Notes: a model not told the origin generated them from the sequence alone. A stretch of DNA of 64,000 nucleotides from Phallus indusiatus (GCA_027605045.1 JAQFWX010000001.1:3286001-3350000); one strand, 5' to 3'; shown: positions 36,149-48,262, counted from the stretch's first letter. Program-made: numbers and translations.

Positions 36149-39029
36149 ATGCAAAACAAGCCCTTACTGAACCCACAAAACAATAACGTATCATCCGTAA
36201 ACGCGGCTTCAAAGAAACTTCAATCCGACTCTGCCCAATATGCCTTCCAAATCAGCTCTCAGTCTTACGAAAACACCTGCAACAAGAAAACTAGCCAATC
36301 GTTCTTGGTCGAGTTACCAGACGAATCCTTGGGTCATATAATTGCCTATGTCGACACCCCTTCCTCTCTCGCCGCCTTATCTCAAGTCAATCGCAGACTC
36401 CGGAACTATATAACGGATGACAGCACCTGGTACCGGTCTTTCGCATATCGTTACTTTGGAACGGGCTCGGAGTCCTACCCATCATTGTGGCAAAGAACTA
36501 TGCTGCGACGCTCAGAAAACTCTTGGAAGAAAGAATTCATAAAGCGGTACGAATTAGTGCTGTAAGTATCGCCACTTCATCTTGATTTTCAGACACTGAA
36601 TGTTTATTTTTCAGGCGATGGGAGAAGTCTCGTAGCTCAATAATGAGTTATCAACCGCATTCATGGAACGTCGACAGTATGCATCTGATGGACAATATGT
36701 CCTTAATGACAACAAGTCTTCAATACGGCGTTGTCGCGCGTAGCTTTCCATCTACAGGTAAGCATTAGTATTATCTTCTCACTCGTATGGTCGGTCTTTT
36801 AAAGCAGCATTTTTTTCAACTTTCAAGGAAAAATCTTACGAGGCTTTTTGGACGCATCCGGCACAGCTAATGGCTTTGGTATAGGCAATCCGAACGCCGA
36901 ATTCTCCCCCCACGTTTCTTGCGTTGCCGTTTCATCGCGGGGTGGAACCGCGCAGATCGCTTGGGGTTTTCGAAATGGCGAGATTTCTCTCACAACTGCT
37001 CCGAGAGCGATGGATTCAGATCGTCCAGCTGCACGTTACTTACGTTGTCGTGCTCAGGACGAACACCCGAGTCAGGTTCAAAGCCTTACTTTTGCTTCGG
37101 CTTGCAATGGGGGAGAAGATGACGGCTTGTTCTTTAGCGGCTGCTCTCGCGGTCAAGTCAAACTATGGGATAGCAAACGGTTGCGCTGTCTCTGGTCAGG
37201 AAGTATCAACAAAGATGATGAACATCGTGACACACCAAACGCAAACGCCTGTACCGAGCTTGCTTTCCTGGCCACCAAAGGTATCCTCGTTGCCGCATGT
37301 GAAAATGGCGATTTCGCTGTCTGGCCAAGCTTCCAAGTACATCGAAGCGACGTCAACGACTATATGGTTCTCATCGAGGACAGCATACGGATCGCTCAAC
37401 GATGGATAGATAAACCGAAGACGGCCGCATCGCTTTTTATTGATCCCGAGTCAGATTCCTCCAATGTCATAATCCTAGTACGATACCCCGAGGACAGAGT
37501 TTTCTATCGTTATGATATCAACACTTTGCGTAAGGCTGTCGTCTATTCGCGCTTTGGCGTTGACGTTGAAGCAAACTTTCAAATAACATCCCTTAAACCA
37601 TGCTTTGTACTCAACGGAGCATCATCGGGCACCACAGTCACACCACCAATCGTCTCGAAAGCCACATCTTCAACACTATCGATCAACTTACCATCGCGAT
37701 GGGTATCAAAACGTTCATCACCATTCATCCTTACTGGGGACTCTCTCGGCAACGTGTCTGTCTGGAACTGGGACACTCATTCTGATGACACGGAGTTTGT
37801 GTTTTCATCTGGGACTAATAATTGTGACTACGAAATTATCCAGCCTGATGCTTACGTCCAACCCTTTCAGACTTGGGAAGCCTATGAAGATGGCACTGTT
37901 TGTTCGTTAGAAGCGGACGAGAACCTCATTGTGACAGGGAGGTGAGTGAAGATCAATCATCATCGTATCCTTCTTTTACTTACATTCTTTTGACATTCTC
38001 ACAGTTCTCATGGTGTTATCAAGGTCTGGGACATCCTGACACTAGACCTTCTTCGCACATTCCTCCCGCCGGTTACGAGACCCTCCTGCAACGGTCTTGT
38101 TGGCCAAATCTTTATACGGGGTGACTTATTAATTGCCAATATTAGTTCTCGTGTCTTGGTTTGGCAAGCCAAAACTGCCTCGGTGGATAAGAAGATCAAA
38201 GTCAAACGATCTGGCAAACCCAACAAAGGACAAGGTATATCAACTTCCATGAATAGATGGCAACGTGCGTTAGCCATTCCTCTCTTTCTTTCTAAATTTC
38301 TTACCATTTCACGTATATTCAGAACAAATGGAACTTCTTAGCGACATCAAAGAGACAAAGCAAGACATTGAAATGGAGCACACTCGAGTCAACCGTGCTA
38401 ATGGTCGCATCAGGGCTGAGCAGACATCGCTAGATGATATGGGACTGACTGAAGCCGAAGCGATCGACTATCTCTTGATGCTCAGTCGCGAAGAATATGA
38501 GGAGAGAAGAAGATTTGACTTGGATACGTCAGATTCATCATCGTTCCTGTTGTCAGCATCACCAGCTTCAGCATCCATCCCTGCTCTCAATCGTTCCGAG
38601 AATTTAGATACTCTTTTCGCGTTGGATGGTGAAGATATCAATGACAGGCACTTGACAATTCCAAACACAGTCGTCAACGTGGATCAACATTCATCCAATG
38701 CCGTGTGGAGTACTTCCTCAGACCATACTTCGTCCGACTATGGGAGTCCCGCGTCAAGTCTTGACGAATCCAGTGGATTTCCTAGTATAGGATCTGCTTC
38801 GTCATCACACATGTCTGCTCGCAGACAACGGGGACATGTTCGTCCTACTGGGTCTTGGAGTCAGGGTAGTCCGGCCGGAAGTTGGCAGTGTCAGAGCCCA
38901 AAGCCAAATACTTCCATTCCATTGTCAGAGAGTAGTTTGATTCGACAAACACGCGATGATGAAGATGAAGAGCTGAAGTTTATTTTGGAGTTAAGTTTAG
39001 CTGAAGCGAAAAGCCGTGGTGAAATATGA
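36149..39029 (+). CDS. Ufo1-like F-box protein with WD repeats and ubiquitin-interacting motifs
   Basis: Predicted substrate receptor of an SCF ubiquitin ligase. Four introns are well defined: 36562-36614, 36758-36827, 37942-38004 and 38265-38322. Residues about 51-97 form an F-box (VELPDESLGHIIAYVDTP, ALSQVNRRLRNYI, DDSTWYRSF). The middle has WD-type repeats (FFSGCSRGQVKLWDS, ACENGDFAVW, FILTGDSLGNVSVWNWDTH, IVTGRSSHGVIKVWDI). The C-terminal part has LTEAEAIDYLLMLSREEYEE and, right at the end, DEDEELKFILELSLAEAK, which match the UIM pattern (acidic run, Leu/Ala, Ser). F-box plus WD plus C-terminal UIMs is the arrangement of yeast Ufo1. The first ATG in this frame is 36149; the frame is open upstream, so the start is not final. 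Confidence 0.85.
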
Positions 39030-39109
39030 TGAGTGAGCATGTAAGGAAGTAAATTGATGTCTGTGCCATGTCTGTTTAGATATTAAGATTGCATACATAA
39101 ATGATGACG

Positions 39110-40410
39110 GAATTCTTGTTCATTATCTTAACTATTCACATATATAAAATCTATGTTCATTGTTTTTTGAGTGATTTTATAAAAATGCTTTGACACTCTT
39201 CCTATCTTTGCTCCATGCCATTCATGTCTCTACCACCCTCATCCATCACAGCTTGATGTTTTCAAAATGCTGGGAAGCCTTTTGATTGACAAATGGTGGT
39301 ATTGAGCTTCAAAAATTTTCAGCCTCAATAGACAAGACAACAGTACAGATAAAGGATAACCTGAACTATCTGCATTTGACTGGAAGTAGGAAGAGGGCAT
39401 CTTTTATAGCATCAAGCAAATAGATAACACAAACCAAGTCCTTGTCTCCCAATGATCCTGAAAGTTTGTCCAGTCTATTGCTGGGAGAAAAAAATCAAGG
39501 TTTTTGAGTATAGAGGAGCACTGGAAGCATTGTTCTGTCACCTTTTGGCTATGCAGTTGTTGTTTTTACTAGTAGCATGTTGAGCAGGGGACACAGCAAC
39601 TAGCTCATAAGCAAGGTCTGGCCAGACACTATTTTTGTATATAAATTCAACAAATTCTCTTACCAGAATCCCTTGACCAGTGAGAGTGAAAAATAGTGGA
39701 CTAAACTCCCCAGAAAGATAAGACTAAGGGGCAGTTGGTGCATGTGTAAACTCTCCTAGAATCTGATTTCACAATGTAGTATGCAGATTTTGATAAACTT
39801 GGCTTGCTATTTTTAGGAATTTAGTCTTGAATGTGTGGTTATTAGTTATGAGATAATGAAAATCATAAGCAGTAACAATCAGAGTGAAACTGTGCTGTAA
39901 TTGCACATCAAAAACATCAGAAATATCAGAAACTACAGATGTAGTATAGGTACTAATTGCAAGTGTGGATCAAGCTGCAGCAGCTTTGAGTTTTGATGAG
40001 ACATCTTCAAGTATCAATAAAGTGGTTTTGGCTTTGAGGTGAGTGTATATATATTCTTTATCATCATAGAAAGCATCATAGGGATCAGCAGAGCAATTGA
40101 GAGCCTTGATTGATTATCAATATCTGAGAGACTGAATATACATGTTTCTTATTATTATTAATATCAAAAACATAACATTCTCTATTGAAATGAACTGAAG
40201 ACTGACTGGAGTTACTCCTATTATACTAGTCATTGTCATGACAATTGTAAGCTTCAAGTATTTATCATAACTGGTTAAGTTGTTGATTTGTGACACTACA
40301 GACAAGACAGTAATTATAAAACCTCCATGATGACTATATTACTAAAAGCTTTAGATGTATCTAGTTTGAGGGTACTTTTAAAGTAAGTTTCCCAGAATAT
40401 TATACCCTCC
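39110..40410. repeat. CpG-free 1.3-kb segment, likely a decayed methylated repeat
   Basis: Reading base by base, there is no CG dinucleotide between the one at 39108-39109 and the one at 40411-40412, whereas flanking DNA has many per 100 bp. TG and CA are abundant. No open frame of note exists. The pattern fits an old transposon copy that was CpG-methylated and lost all CpG by deamination. The element type cannot be told because no coding sequence or terminal repeats survive. Confidence 0.7.
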
Positions 40411-40600
40411 CGTGCATATATTATCTATATTTTTTTTCACTTTTTCCCCTTCCAAGTACCTCAAAATGTTCATTACATATATCCAAATACATACCCTCAA
40501 TTTCATTCAATTCCGTGGTAGGCTTCCCGAGTTATTCTCGAAATACTCTTCTTTCCGTCCCTTCCTCCTCCCTCTCGCTTACATAATCAACTAGCGCCCT

Positions 40601-40882
40601 AAAGAGTAGTCAAGTAAAGTGGGGGGGAGAAAATAGAGAATATATTAGGGTTAAGGTCAATAAATAAGAAGGAAAATTAGGGTTAGGAATAGGGGCCAAA
40701 AAAGGGCGTAAACAGTTGGGTTTACTGAGGTAGATTATCGGTCCTCCGATAATCGTCCGAGGTAAACCCAACTGTTTACGCCTTTTTGGCCCCTATTCCT
40801 AACCCTAATTTTCCTTCTTATTTATTGACCTTAACCCTAATATATTCTCTATTTTCTCCCCCACTTTACTTGACTACTCTTT
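40601..40882. repeat. 282-bp near-perfect palindrome (foldback) with TTAGGG-like motifs
   Basis: The left arm is 40601-40741, the 4-bp spacer TCCT, and the right arm 40746-40882. The arms are reverse complements except for homopolymer length changes (7 G against 5 C; 6 A plus 3 G against 5 T plus 2 C) and one block of about 8 bp near the centre. Each arm carries TTAGGGTTAAGG and TTAGGGTTAGG, which look like degenerate telomere units. No frame longer than chance was found. It could be a MITE or foldback element, or a repair product. Confidence 0.9.
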
Positions 40883-41081
40883 CCAACTGCGCGTTCATCC
40901 ACAACTCCAGCATCCCATCGCATCTAGTCACGCGTCACCGGTCACCCATCAATGCATCACTCGTTGATTTTCAAACTCAGTAAACTCAGCACACTCGCTA
41001 TCCTCTCTCCTCCCATCCACCACCATCCAGCTTCGCCTCGAGTCAATCCGATGCACTCTTGTCTAGAACAAGACGTTTAAT

Positions 41082-41194
41082 TGAGCCAGTCATGACTTGT
41101 CATGATGTCTTTAGTTCTTCGGCGGGTCTCTCTTTTTTTAGATGAGCCAGTCATGACTCGTTCATGATGTCGTTAGAACTTCGGCGGGTCTCTT
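41082..41194. repeat. Two direct repeats of about 50 bp, 61 bp apart
   Basis: Copy 1 is 41083-41132 and copy 2 is 41144-41194. They share GAGCCAGTCATGACT, then CATGATGTC, TTAG and CTTCGGCGGGTCTCT, with a few substitutions and one single-base difference. Each contains the perfect 10-bp palindrome AGTCATGACT (41088-41097 and 41149-41158). They may be protein-binding sites or repeat debris. Confidence 0.75.
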
Positions 41195-43178
41195 TGACGT
41201 TCTTTTCTTTACTCGGGCACGTCGGTGAGAAAGGGTCGTTCGGGTTAAAGGGTCAGGTCCATCCTCTCCCATCTCGGTGGTCACCTCTCCCTCCTTTCTC
41301 TCTCATTTCCACTCGTCCATGGCCACGCTCTTTCCGGCATTCTTACTCCCGGTTTTTTTGGTTTTTTTTCATGCAACTCGAACTGATTCTTTTTTCCTTA
41401 GTTTCCCTCCTTGTCCTTGAAGTCATCATTGAGGTCGATCTCTTTGAAGCTTTCCCATATATGACTACCTCACTTGAAAGACTGCTGCAGCGTTATTCAT
41501 GGCATTAGATTTGTACCCTTTTAGTTGTTGTTTCTCTAATTCATACTCGCTTTTGTAGTCACATGATCAGGTATCACTCTCAAGCAACTCAATAGTAGGA
41601 TTGTGGTATGTCTCGGTGACTATCTCCTTATACTTTCTGAACTCGCGTCTCCACCTTTAGATTTTATATATCCATTGCGCGGGGGAAGTTGGTTTTGACC
41701 CGACGCCGGCCTAACCCTAACCAATCGTCAAATATCTGTTAAACGTATGTCGAGAAGGTTCGCGTCTTTAAATATGCTCGCACTCACAAAAAGTACTTTT
41801 AGGAACGTTCCCAAGCTGACAATAATCATAAGCTTCGTCCTCCCAGGTACATCCTTTCCTCTCGTACAGCCCATTTGCAACTTGACTCAGGTATGTAGAG
41901 ACGCTTACAGGCTTTGCAGCGTGGATTCATAACGAACCTACCTAGTAAGTATCTACCCAGTAAAGTCCTTCGCGCATCTTCTCTTCCACGCTAACCGAAT
42001 TCATAGATCGCTATAGCGTATTGGTCTACTAGTTGACGAAGGTTGTGTGGTGATGCTGATGCGGAAATTGGCGAATTGGTGCACCCACCGTCGTTAGTTT
42101 TTCTGCTTTTCCTTACATATGCGACCGCTGACCGGAAGGTCTCATGCAAACCATAGCGGCCTTTGAAAGTGGAAAGTATTGAGGGTCGATTAGGGATGCT
42201 CGGACTGTAAAAGCGCATTGGACCCGGTTGGCGGGAAGATGATGAGGTATGTAATCCTCTTGCAAATTTGACCGCCCAGAGCTATTCGTGTTGATGGAAC
42301 GTTTGACTAAGCAGGGTTTTTTTGTTCCTTCCTTCACAGTCACTGTAGAATAATAAGAGGGACTCGAACCCGTTTTGTCCTTACTTTTCATTTGTGTAAC
42401 TTTGCGTAACCTTTTCTTTCACTTTCAAGCGATAGGTAGGTGTGGCAAACAGTTCACATTTAGTTTTACAGCGTGGCCGTATTGCCCAAAATATCATGGG
42501 GGGCTCGAGTTTCATTTCGATCTTACGGAAAGATGGTGAGCAAAGTAGCACACTGCAGTTTAAGCTTACTTGACGGATACGGGTCCCGTCCCTCCCCTGC
42601 AAAAGCAAAAGGGAGTGTAGTCGCTATATCCTGCAGTTTTTGTTTTGACAACAGTATTTACACAGGTAAACAACGTCATTCACTTGTCCAAACAGGCGGT
42701 TGAAAACCGGCGGATATTAAAGTACAAGCCAAAAAAGAGGGAAAGGAAAATGAGTCAAAGAAAAGCTGCGAGCTTGGGGGTTTAGAGGGGTAGCGAAAGA
42801 CAAAGCAAACAAAGGGAAGAGGAATTGAACCGGACAAATATACGAGTGCCGGTGCAGCCATAGAAGATGAGCTTCCACCCATCCATCCAATGTTATAAAG
42901 ACCTCGAATAGTTGCGGCTCGTATAGAGAGTTTAACAGCATGCCGGCCGGCGACTGGCAAAGGAAGCCGTTACGCACTGTGGCTAAAGCATCGTAATAAA
43001 GGGTGAAACTCTTGTCAAGAAAGACAAGACAAGAAATACCTAATTGTGACGGAGGGCTATGGAATATGGTAGACGGGATATACAACACGCAGGCCTCCTG
43101 TAGGTTCCATATACTTTTCGCAGTCACCCAGAGTTCTATAAATGATATGACAAAATCGTTTGCATAGCCACTTGATTC
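41195..43178. other. Gene-poor, rearranged-looking stretch
   Basis: No intact gene. A CCTAACCCTAACC motif occurs at 41709-41721. Minus-strand frames at 42113-42391 and 42717-43127 are open but unrecognised. They lie next to the relic-rich region, so degraded coding sequence is possible. Confidence 0.35.
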
Positions 43179-43339
43179 ATGTATTTTACCTTCTCACATA
43201 ACCCGGTTGAATTGAATGAGGAGCGTTGGGAGATCCAGCCGGTGCGTCATTGTTTGATTCTTTGGGCTCGCCAAACTCTTCAGCACCGCTATCATCACTG
43301 TCACAGTCTCCGTTCGTGTGTTAAAATCCGTAGCCGTAT

Positions 43340-44242
43340 CCCAGACCCATATGAGAGACAAAGTGTGAAAGCGGCTGAAGATATTGACGAGCTCTGCCGA
43401 GAGGCACTTTATCGTCCTAAAACAGAGAGAAAAACCGTTATCAATGGCTTACAAGCTAACACTGTCACTGACCCTATGAATAACTGTCGATACTGCATGT
43501 GGATAGAAGATTTGTCTTGGAGACGACCACCGACAAGCATACTCGCAGGAAAAGGCTTGTTGGAGTCTCCGCTCCTGCGTCGTCTGGACAGTTATGAAGA
43601 GCCATAGCCATACCGTGCCAGGACAATCTGATCATAAGGAGGCTTAAACAAGAACGGCAGCGACGTGAAGTCTTCCAGCTGTCGTTTTTGGACGAACGAC
43701 CCAATGAATCATCACCACCGTCAGACTTTGATGCAGACGCTTTCAGTGTCTAATGACGGACGGGAATGCAGATATCAATTTAGTATTAGGACAGGAGGAA
43801 AGCAAATGCCTGGCTTACATTTCCATTCGTTGAAGTATCAGCCTGACTGCCTGAGACGGTGGACGGAGTTTGGACGGAGTGGGTCTGATGATGTAATCTG
43901 TGTAAACGCGATTCCAAGCTTCGTCGATATTGTCCTCTTCATGGTGAGATTTTCAAGGATTTTCCGCTTACACCTTCGGCTTTGGGTGCGACATTTAATA
44001 CCCTCCCATGTGATGTGAACCATTTTCCAAAGCAGCTCCTCACAGAAATAGACACGGTGACTGTAACTGTCGATCCGACCTCTTGTGCAAAACGCGGGCT
44101 AATCGGCCAGAGTTTGCTGTCAACACACAACCACAACATGCCCACATCGGACGGGACCGTCTTGCCGTTCTACCTGTGCAGCTTGAACCACAATCTGATC
44201 TGTTCTAACAGCAGCCAGCGAAATGAGTTCACATCGGATTAG
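43340..44242 (+). pseudogene. Possible gene remnants, identity unknown
   Basis: Several plus-strand segments have protein-like composition but sit in different frames: DPYERQSVKAAEDIDELCRE with following residues (43349-43607), RRLKQERQRREVFQLSFLDE (about 43640-43750), and a block with LPCDVNHFPKQLLTEIDTVT (about 43990-44242). Some could be exons of one gene. I did not find a splice arrangement joining them, and I do not recognise a family. Decay is suggested by the neighbouring pseudogenes. Confidence 0.3.
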
Positions 44243-45342
44243 AAGCTAGTGATACATACATACTACGGGGTAGGTAGGCAATGAACCTATTCAGAAAGGT
44301 CCGGAGAGTTGATTGAACACCCGACAACTGGTGTTCTTGCACGGAATCGTAAGCCACTTGGGCGCACCGCATTGCTATAGTGCTGATTGTTTCCGATACA
44401 GATTGTCAAGAAGTAGCTTGGCTACACCGAGGTCGAAGTATCAGATAGAGGGAAGGCGTTTGTAGATAGTTGTAGATGTCTGAAGGTTTGATCTTCGCTG
44501 ATAGTGGATATGCGTTCGGTTGCTGGTGATCGCGGGGAATAGACTGAACATTCAAACACAGCGCGACATCATTACGGAAGAAGTTCTTCTTGAGCACCAG
44601 GCTTTGAAAGTGTCACGACATTGAACACTGAATTCTACAAACGAAAGATAGGAACACGGAAAGCAGACAATGATGTTTCAAAACATACCTCAATGCCATG
44701 TGTCAGACTTACGTTATAGCATGGCCAGCGGCAGAATTGCCGACAGTTTAAAAGGCACCCAAAGCTATGATAGAGCTGTTTATAGAGCTGTTTATAACCA
44801 CAGTGTAGAGAAGCAGGGTAAATAGCTAACCATCAGTAATAGGCGTGCCTCTTCTGGCCCGGCACACAAAAAGACCTTCAGCATGCCAACCGAGTAATAT
44901 TGCACAGCGGCATTTAGAGAAGCTAGAACAACAGCAATGAGACAAATAGGTAGACGATGAAGAGTTGCAGCTCAAGTTACTTTAACATAATAACACTTTT
45001 CTCGCGCCAAGGAAACCAGGTCTAGTAAACTCGTCTTCGTCATCCCGTAATGCATCTTCCGATATGGCATAATGAAACCGTTGACGGAAATGTCGGCCCA
45101 TCCTATGAAACGATTCACGGTACGGATGACCTACATTCAGCCATGAAGGAGACATTAAAACAAAAGGCTTTCAATTAAGACATGTTCTTACGTGTGTGCT
45201 CCATTCTGAGCCACGGATACGTCATGAGGAAATGCGAGCCAGTCATATCGACTAGAAAGAGTTTAAGTGGATTAGAGGTATCTAATCTTGTGCATTGTAT
45301 GAATAAAACTTACGCGTCGTCTTTGTACTATTATTATACATT

Positions 45343-46140
45343 TCAGCATAGTTTTGATTCAGAAGGAAGATAAAAAATCACCTTGCGCGTTTTCACTTTG
45401 TTCCATCTTTCAACGAAGACCAAAAACGGTGGGATGAACGTCTGCCTGAGAGCTGAATATGTTTTTTCTAAACTTTCATTCACTAAAAGGAAAGACGTTG
45501 ATTGATTGCGGGTCTCCCATCGTTCAAAATACAAATCGAGGCCCCCAATGGGAGCCCGGTGGTTATCAACAACGACAACCTGATGGTGGATGTTAATAAA
45601 GACCGCGATATGGTATATAGTCGTCTCGCATTACTTTTTCATGATGCAACCAAAATTCGATGTCGTCTCGCGACACAATATGATCATGATGTCGCTATCG
45701 AGAATTGAGTTCTATAGCTTTCTTCTCTTCGTTGGTAGGAAGGACTTACCATGACAACTATATTCTTATGAAGAGATCCTAGATATGATTTCGTGTGATG
45801 AGAACTCATGCTTTGCGTCACCTAGACAAATATGGATGGGTGTTTGCTATAAACGAGCGAATTACATACCTCCTTATAAACAACGAATAAGTCCTTACAC
45901 CCTGTTGAGCTTTGCGATGTAGCCTTAAACGATCCATCGCCACTCTTCGCTATACGCAGGAGGTCTTCTCAGATAAAGCTCGCGGGTAAGCCACCAGTCC
46001 AAAATCGTAATCACCTGAAAGATGAAGTTATTTCATAGAGGACTTCTGATATGCCATTACGGACAGCTTACTTCACGAGCATTGTCAAGTAATTCCGACA
46101 CCGCGTAAAAATTCATGCCCATCAATATGCCATTTGACGC
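45343..46140 (-). pseudogene. Phospholipase D (fungal PLD1 type) pseudogene fragment
   Basis: PLD cleaves phosphatidylcholine to phosphatidate and choline. Recognisable order on the minus strand is MNFYAVSELLDNARE, an intron, VITILDWWLTRELYLRRPP (about 46010 downwards), AYSEEWR, then frame-shifted MDRLRLHRKAQQGV, VVYKEVTQSMSSHHTKSYL, DDIEFWLHHEKV, VVVVDNHRAPIGGLDLYF, ERWETRNQS and FVERWNKVKTRKV near 45380. In-frame stops and several frame changes interrupt it. The first HKD motif is broken: HHEKV and HHQVVVVD are in different frames, and the copy preceding the conserved Asp has no Lys. Segments near 46390-46470 and 45000-45120 may be further parts. It is non-functional as it stands. Confidence 0.75.
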
Positions 46141-46479
46141 AGCTGCTGGACCTTATATTTGTGAAAGATTGGTATCGCGATGCATTGATTCTTTCTCCGA
46201 TCATGTCCACACGTATTGCAGCCGGATTATCATGACGTCCTATTTAAATAAGGGGAAGCAATGAGCTACCACAATTACACATACACAGAAAGATCGAGAA
46301 TGCAACGAACTGTTGGGCTCTAGTAATCCTTCATATAAACAGCTAGTACTGTGTCCTGAGTCTTGCCAAACTTCACAATTACCCTTCGACATGATCAAGG
46401 CCTTCGAGTATCGTTTCAGGTGCCTTTTGAATAGCTTCCTCTATTTTGTGGAAAAAGGACATCGATTGGCAGGTTTGAT

Positions 46480-48160
46480 GTGGGTAGGCGGGTAACGGAT
46501 TTGAGTTAGGACCGGTGGAAAGCATAAGGCGATGGAAAGTATAAGGCGTTCGTAGATGTGTTGGGTTCGGAGTGCAGTGTAGGCTGGACCTTACTGGGAA
46601 GAATTTCGCCTGACTGCCGATCCAGCTTCCTTGTGAGAGAATCGGATGATTCAGGTGGAATATACTAGTAAGTCGGATTAGCTGCGAAAAAAAAGGGGGG
46701 ACACGATGGTTCAACCCTTTTCAAAACCATGACCCATCCAGAGCATGCTGATTTCCCACCGTCTCGGTATCCAATCTCTGCTTCGCGTACATTAACGAGG
46801 ACCTCTTCAGGGTCCCAATTGCCGCTATCTGTTCCTGTTCGAGTCTAGATAAGTAGGTATCAGTCTTGAACACATACGAAAAGGGCACAGAAAATACCGT
46901 TGAAAGATAAAAGCGAATTGAACGCTTCTGTGCGATTGTCGGTAGTAGAACAAGAAAAGAGACGACTGCAGAATCGAGCTGAATTCCTGCAGCACCGCCT
47001 CTTCAAGGGTCGTTACGGACATTGTAGGTAGAACGCGCGATGAGTACCTGATGTAATTATGAAAGAGGTGAAAGGGTGGAGAGATCGCCTCCTTTCGTTA
47101 TAAAGCGGTCGTTGAAGTAAAACTCGTAGGCACTGTTGCCGTGACATCGTGCCGCGTTGTAAAAGTTGATTACATAAACCGATGTCACCGTACATAGTTG
47201 CCGGAGAGTCCTTAGGCCTTAGGGCCTTCTCCATCTTGTCCTATCTACCTCTTGTTCATGACCGTTAGGAGGTCAGGCCGGTCAGGGAGGGAAGTCTTTG
47301 AATGTGGCGATAAAAAGCGATTCATCAAATTTCTATGAAGACTCTTATATTCACTGTTTAACAAAATAGCGAATTATTAAGTGATTGTCATTTTCGCCAT
47401 CGGTAAACTAGTACGTTCACTGTGCCGTATCAACGAATCAATGGTGTATCTAATTCCAGGCTAGTGTTATAGTCCAATTCAGAACATTGGAATGTATTGT
47501 CCACGTACTATTGTCCACGTACATATGTCACTAGTAAGGCTTGGGAGAGACTACATCCAAGTAGTTCTGAAAGGTTTGTCGTCACGTCGGAACTCGAGGG
47601 CTTCTTTCAATTCGAATTGATGTCGGGGATAGCAGTCCGCCGACGGTCTCTCATATATTTCGCTAGCACTAGTGTCGCAAAGAATTGCGTGTAAGTAAGC
47701 AAACCGTGTGAGAGATCTTCTACCATTCAGTTGACGATTGCCATCTCAATGACAGCTTGATGACAGCCGCCAACGAGAACCAGTTAGCAAGCATTCTTCG
47801 AAGCTTTCAATGTGACCGTGCTCAGATGCACTGACAAAATTCATGAAGCTCATGTCGAGGGTCGGTTTATACAGGACGCTGGTCTCCGAGCTCAAGTTGA
47901 AACGAGTACGCAAGTTCGGCCTCTACAGAACATTCCGGCCGAAGCTATCGAGAGGTGGCTTCAGAAATGACTCAAGCCAAGGAAGTTATGCGATCAACTC
48001 AACGTGCGAATCGTATGTCATATTTTCAGCTGAAGTTTGCAATTTGACTATTTCATCTTTATTGCTCTATGTCAAGGCGTTGTTGTTACCGCTGGTTCCA
48101 TACTATGCTACCCGCTTCATTCGATGAACCTCATTCCTTGCTAACCTTTTTTTTCAAAAA
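46480..48160. other. Unassigned stretch between relics
   Basis: No recognised gene. A minus-strand segment near 47060-47180 reads FYNAARCHGNSAYEFYFNDR in one frame and looks protein-like, and a plus-strand frame at 47843-48127 is open without a known motif. No conserved domain could be named. Confidence 0.3.
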
Positions 48161-48166
48161 ATCAAA

Positions 48167-48262
48167 GGCACTTGGCCAGACGATGTCCTCATCGGCGGAA
48201 AACCCGCCAAAATCATCAAACATCTCATAGAAAATGACATAACGCCTTGTGATAGCAAGTGA
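48167..48262 (+). pseudogene. C-terminal scrap resembling hexapeptide acyltransferase
   Basis: After a possible acceptor (TCAAAG) the frame reads GTWPDDVLIGGKPAKIIKHL and ends at a TGA at 48260-48262. The pattern DVLIGGKPAKII is the usual end of left-handed beta-helix acetyltransferases. No matching upstream hexapeptide repeats were found, so this is probably a fragment. It could also be chance. Confidence 0.3.

Noticed and set aside
40601..40882. Chromosome end or telomere because of TTAGGG motifs
   Set aside because: The motifs are degenerate, only two per arm, and sequence continues for more than 23 kb on the right and 40 kb on the left.
42345..42400. tRNA-like T arm on the minus strand (GGGTTCGAGTCCC)
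   Set aside because: Only three T-stem pairs form, and no acceptor, D or anticodon arm is present upstream.
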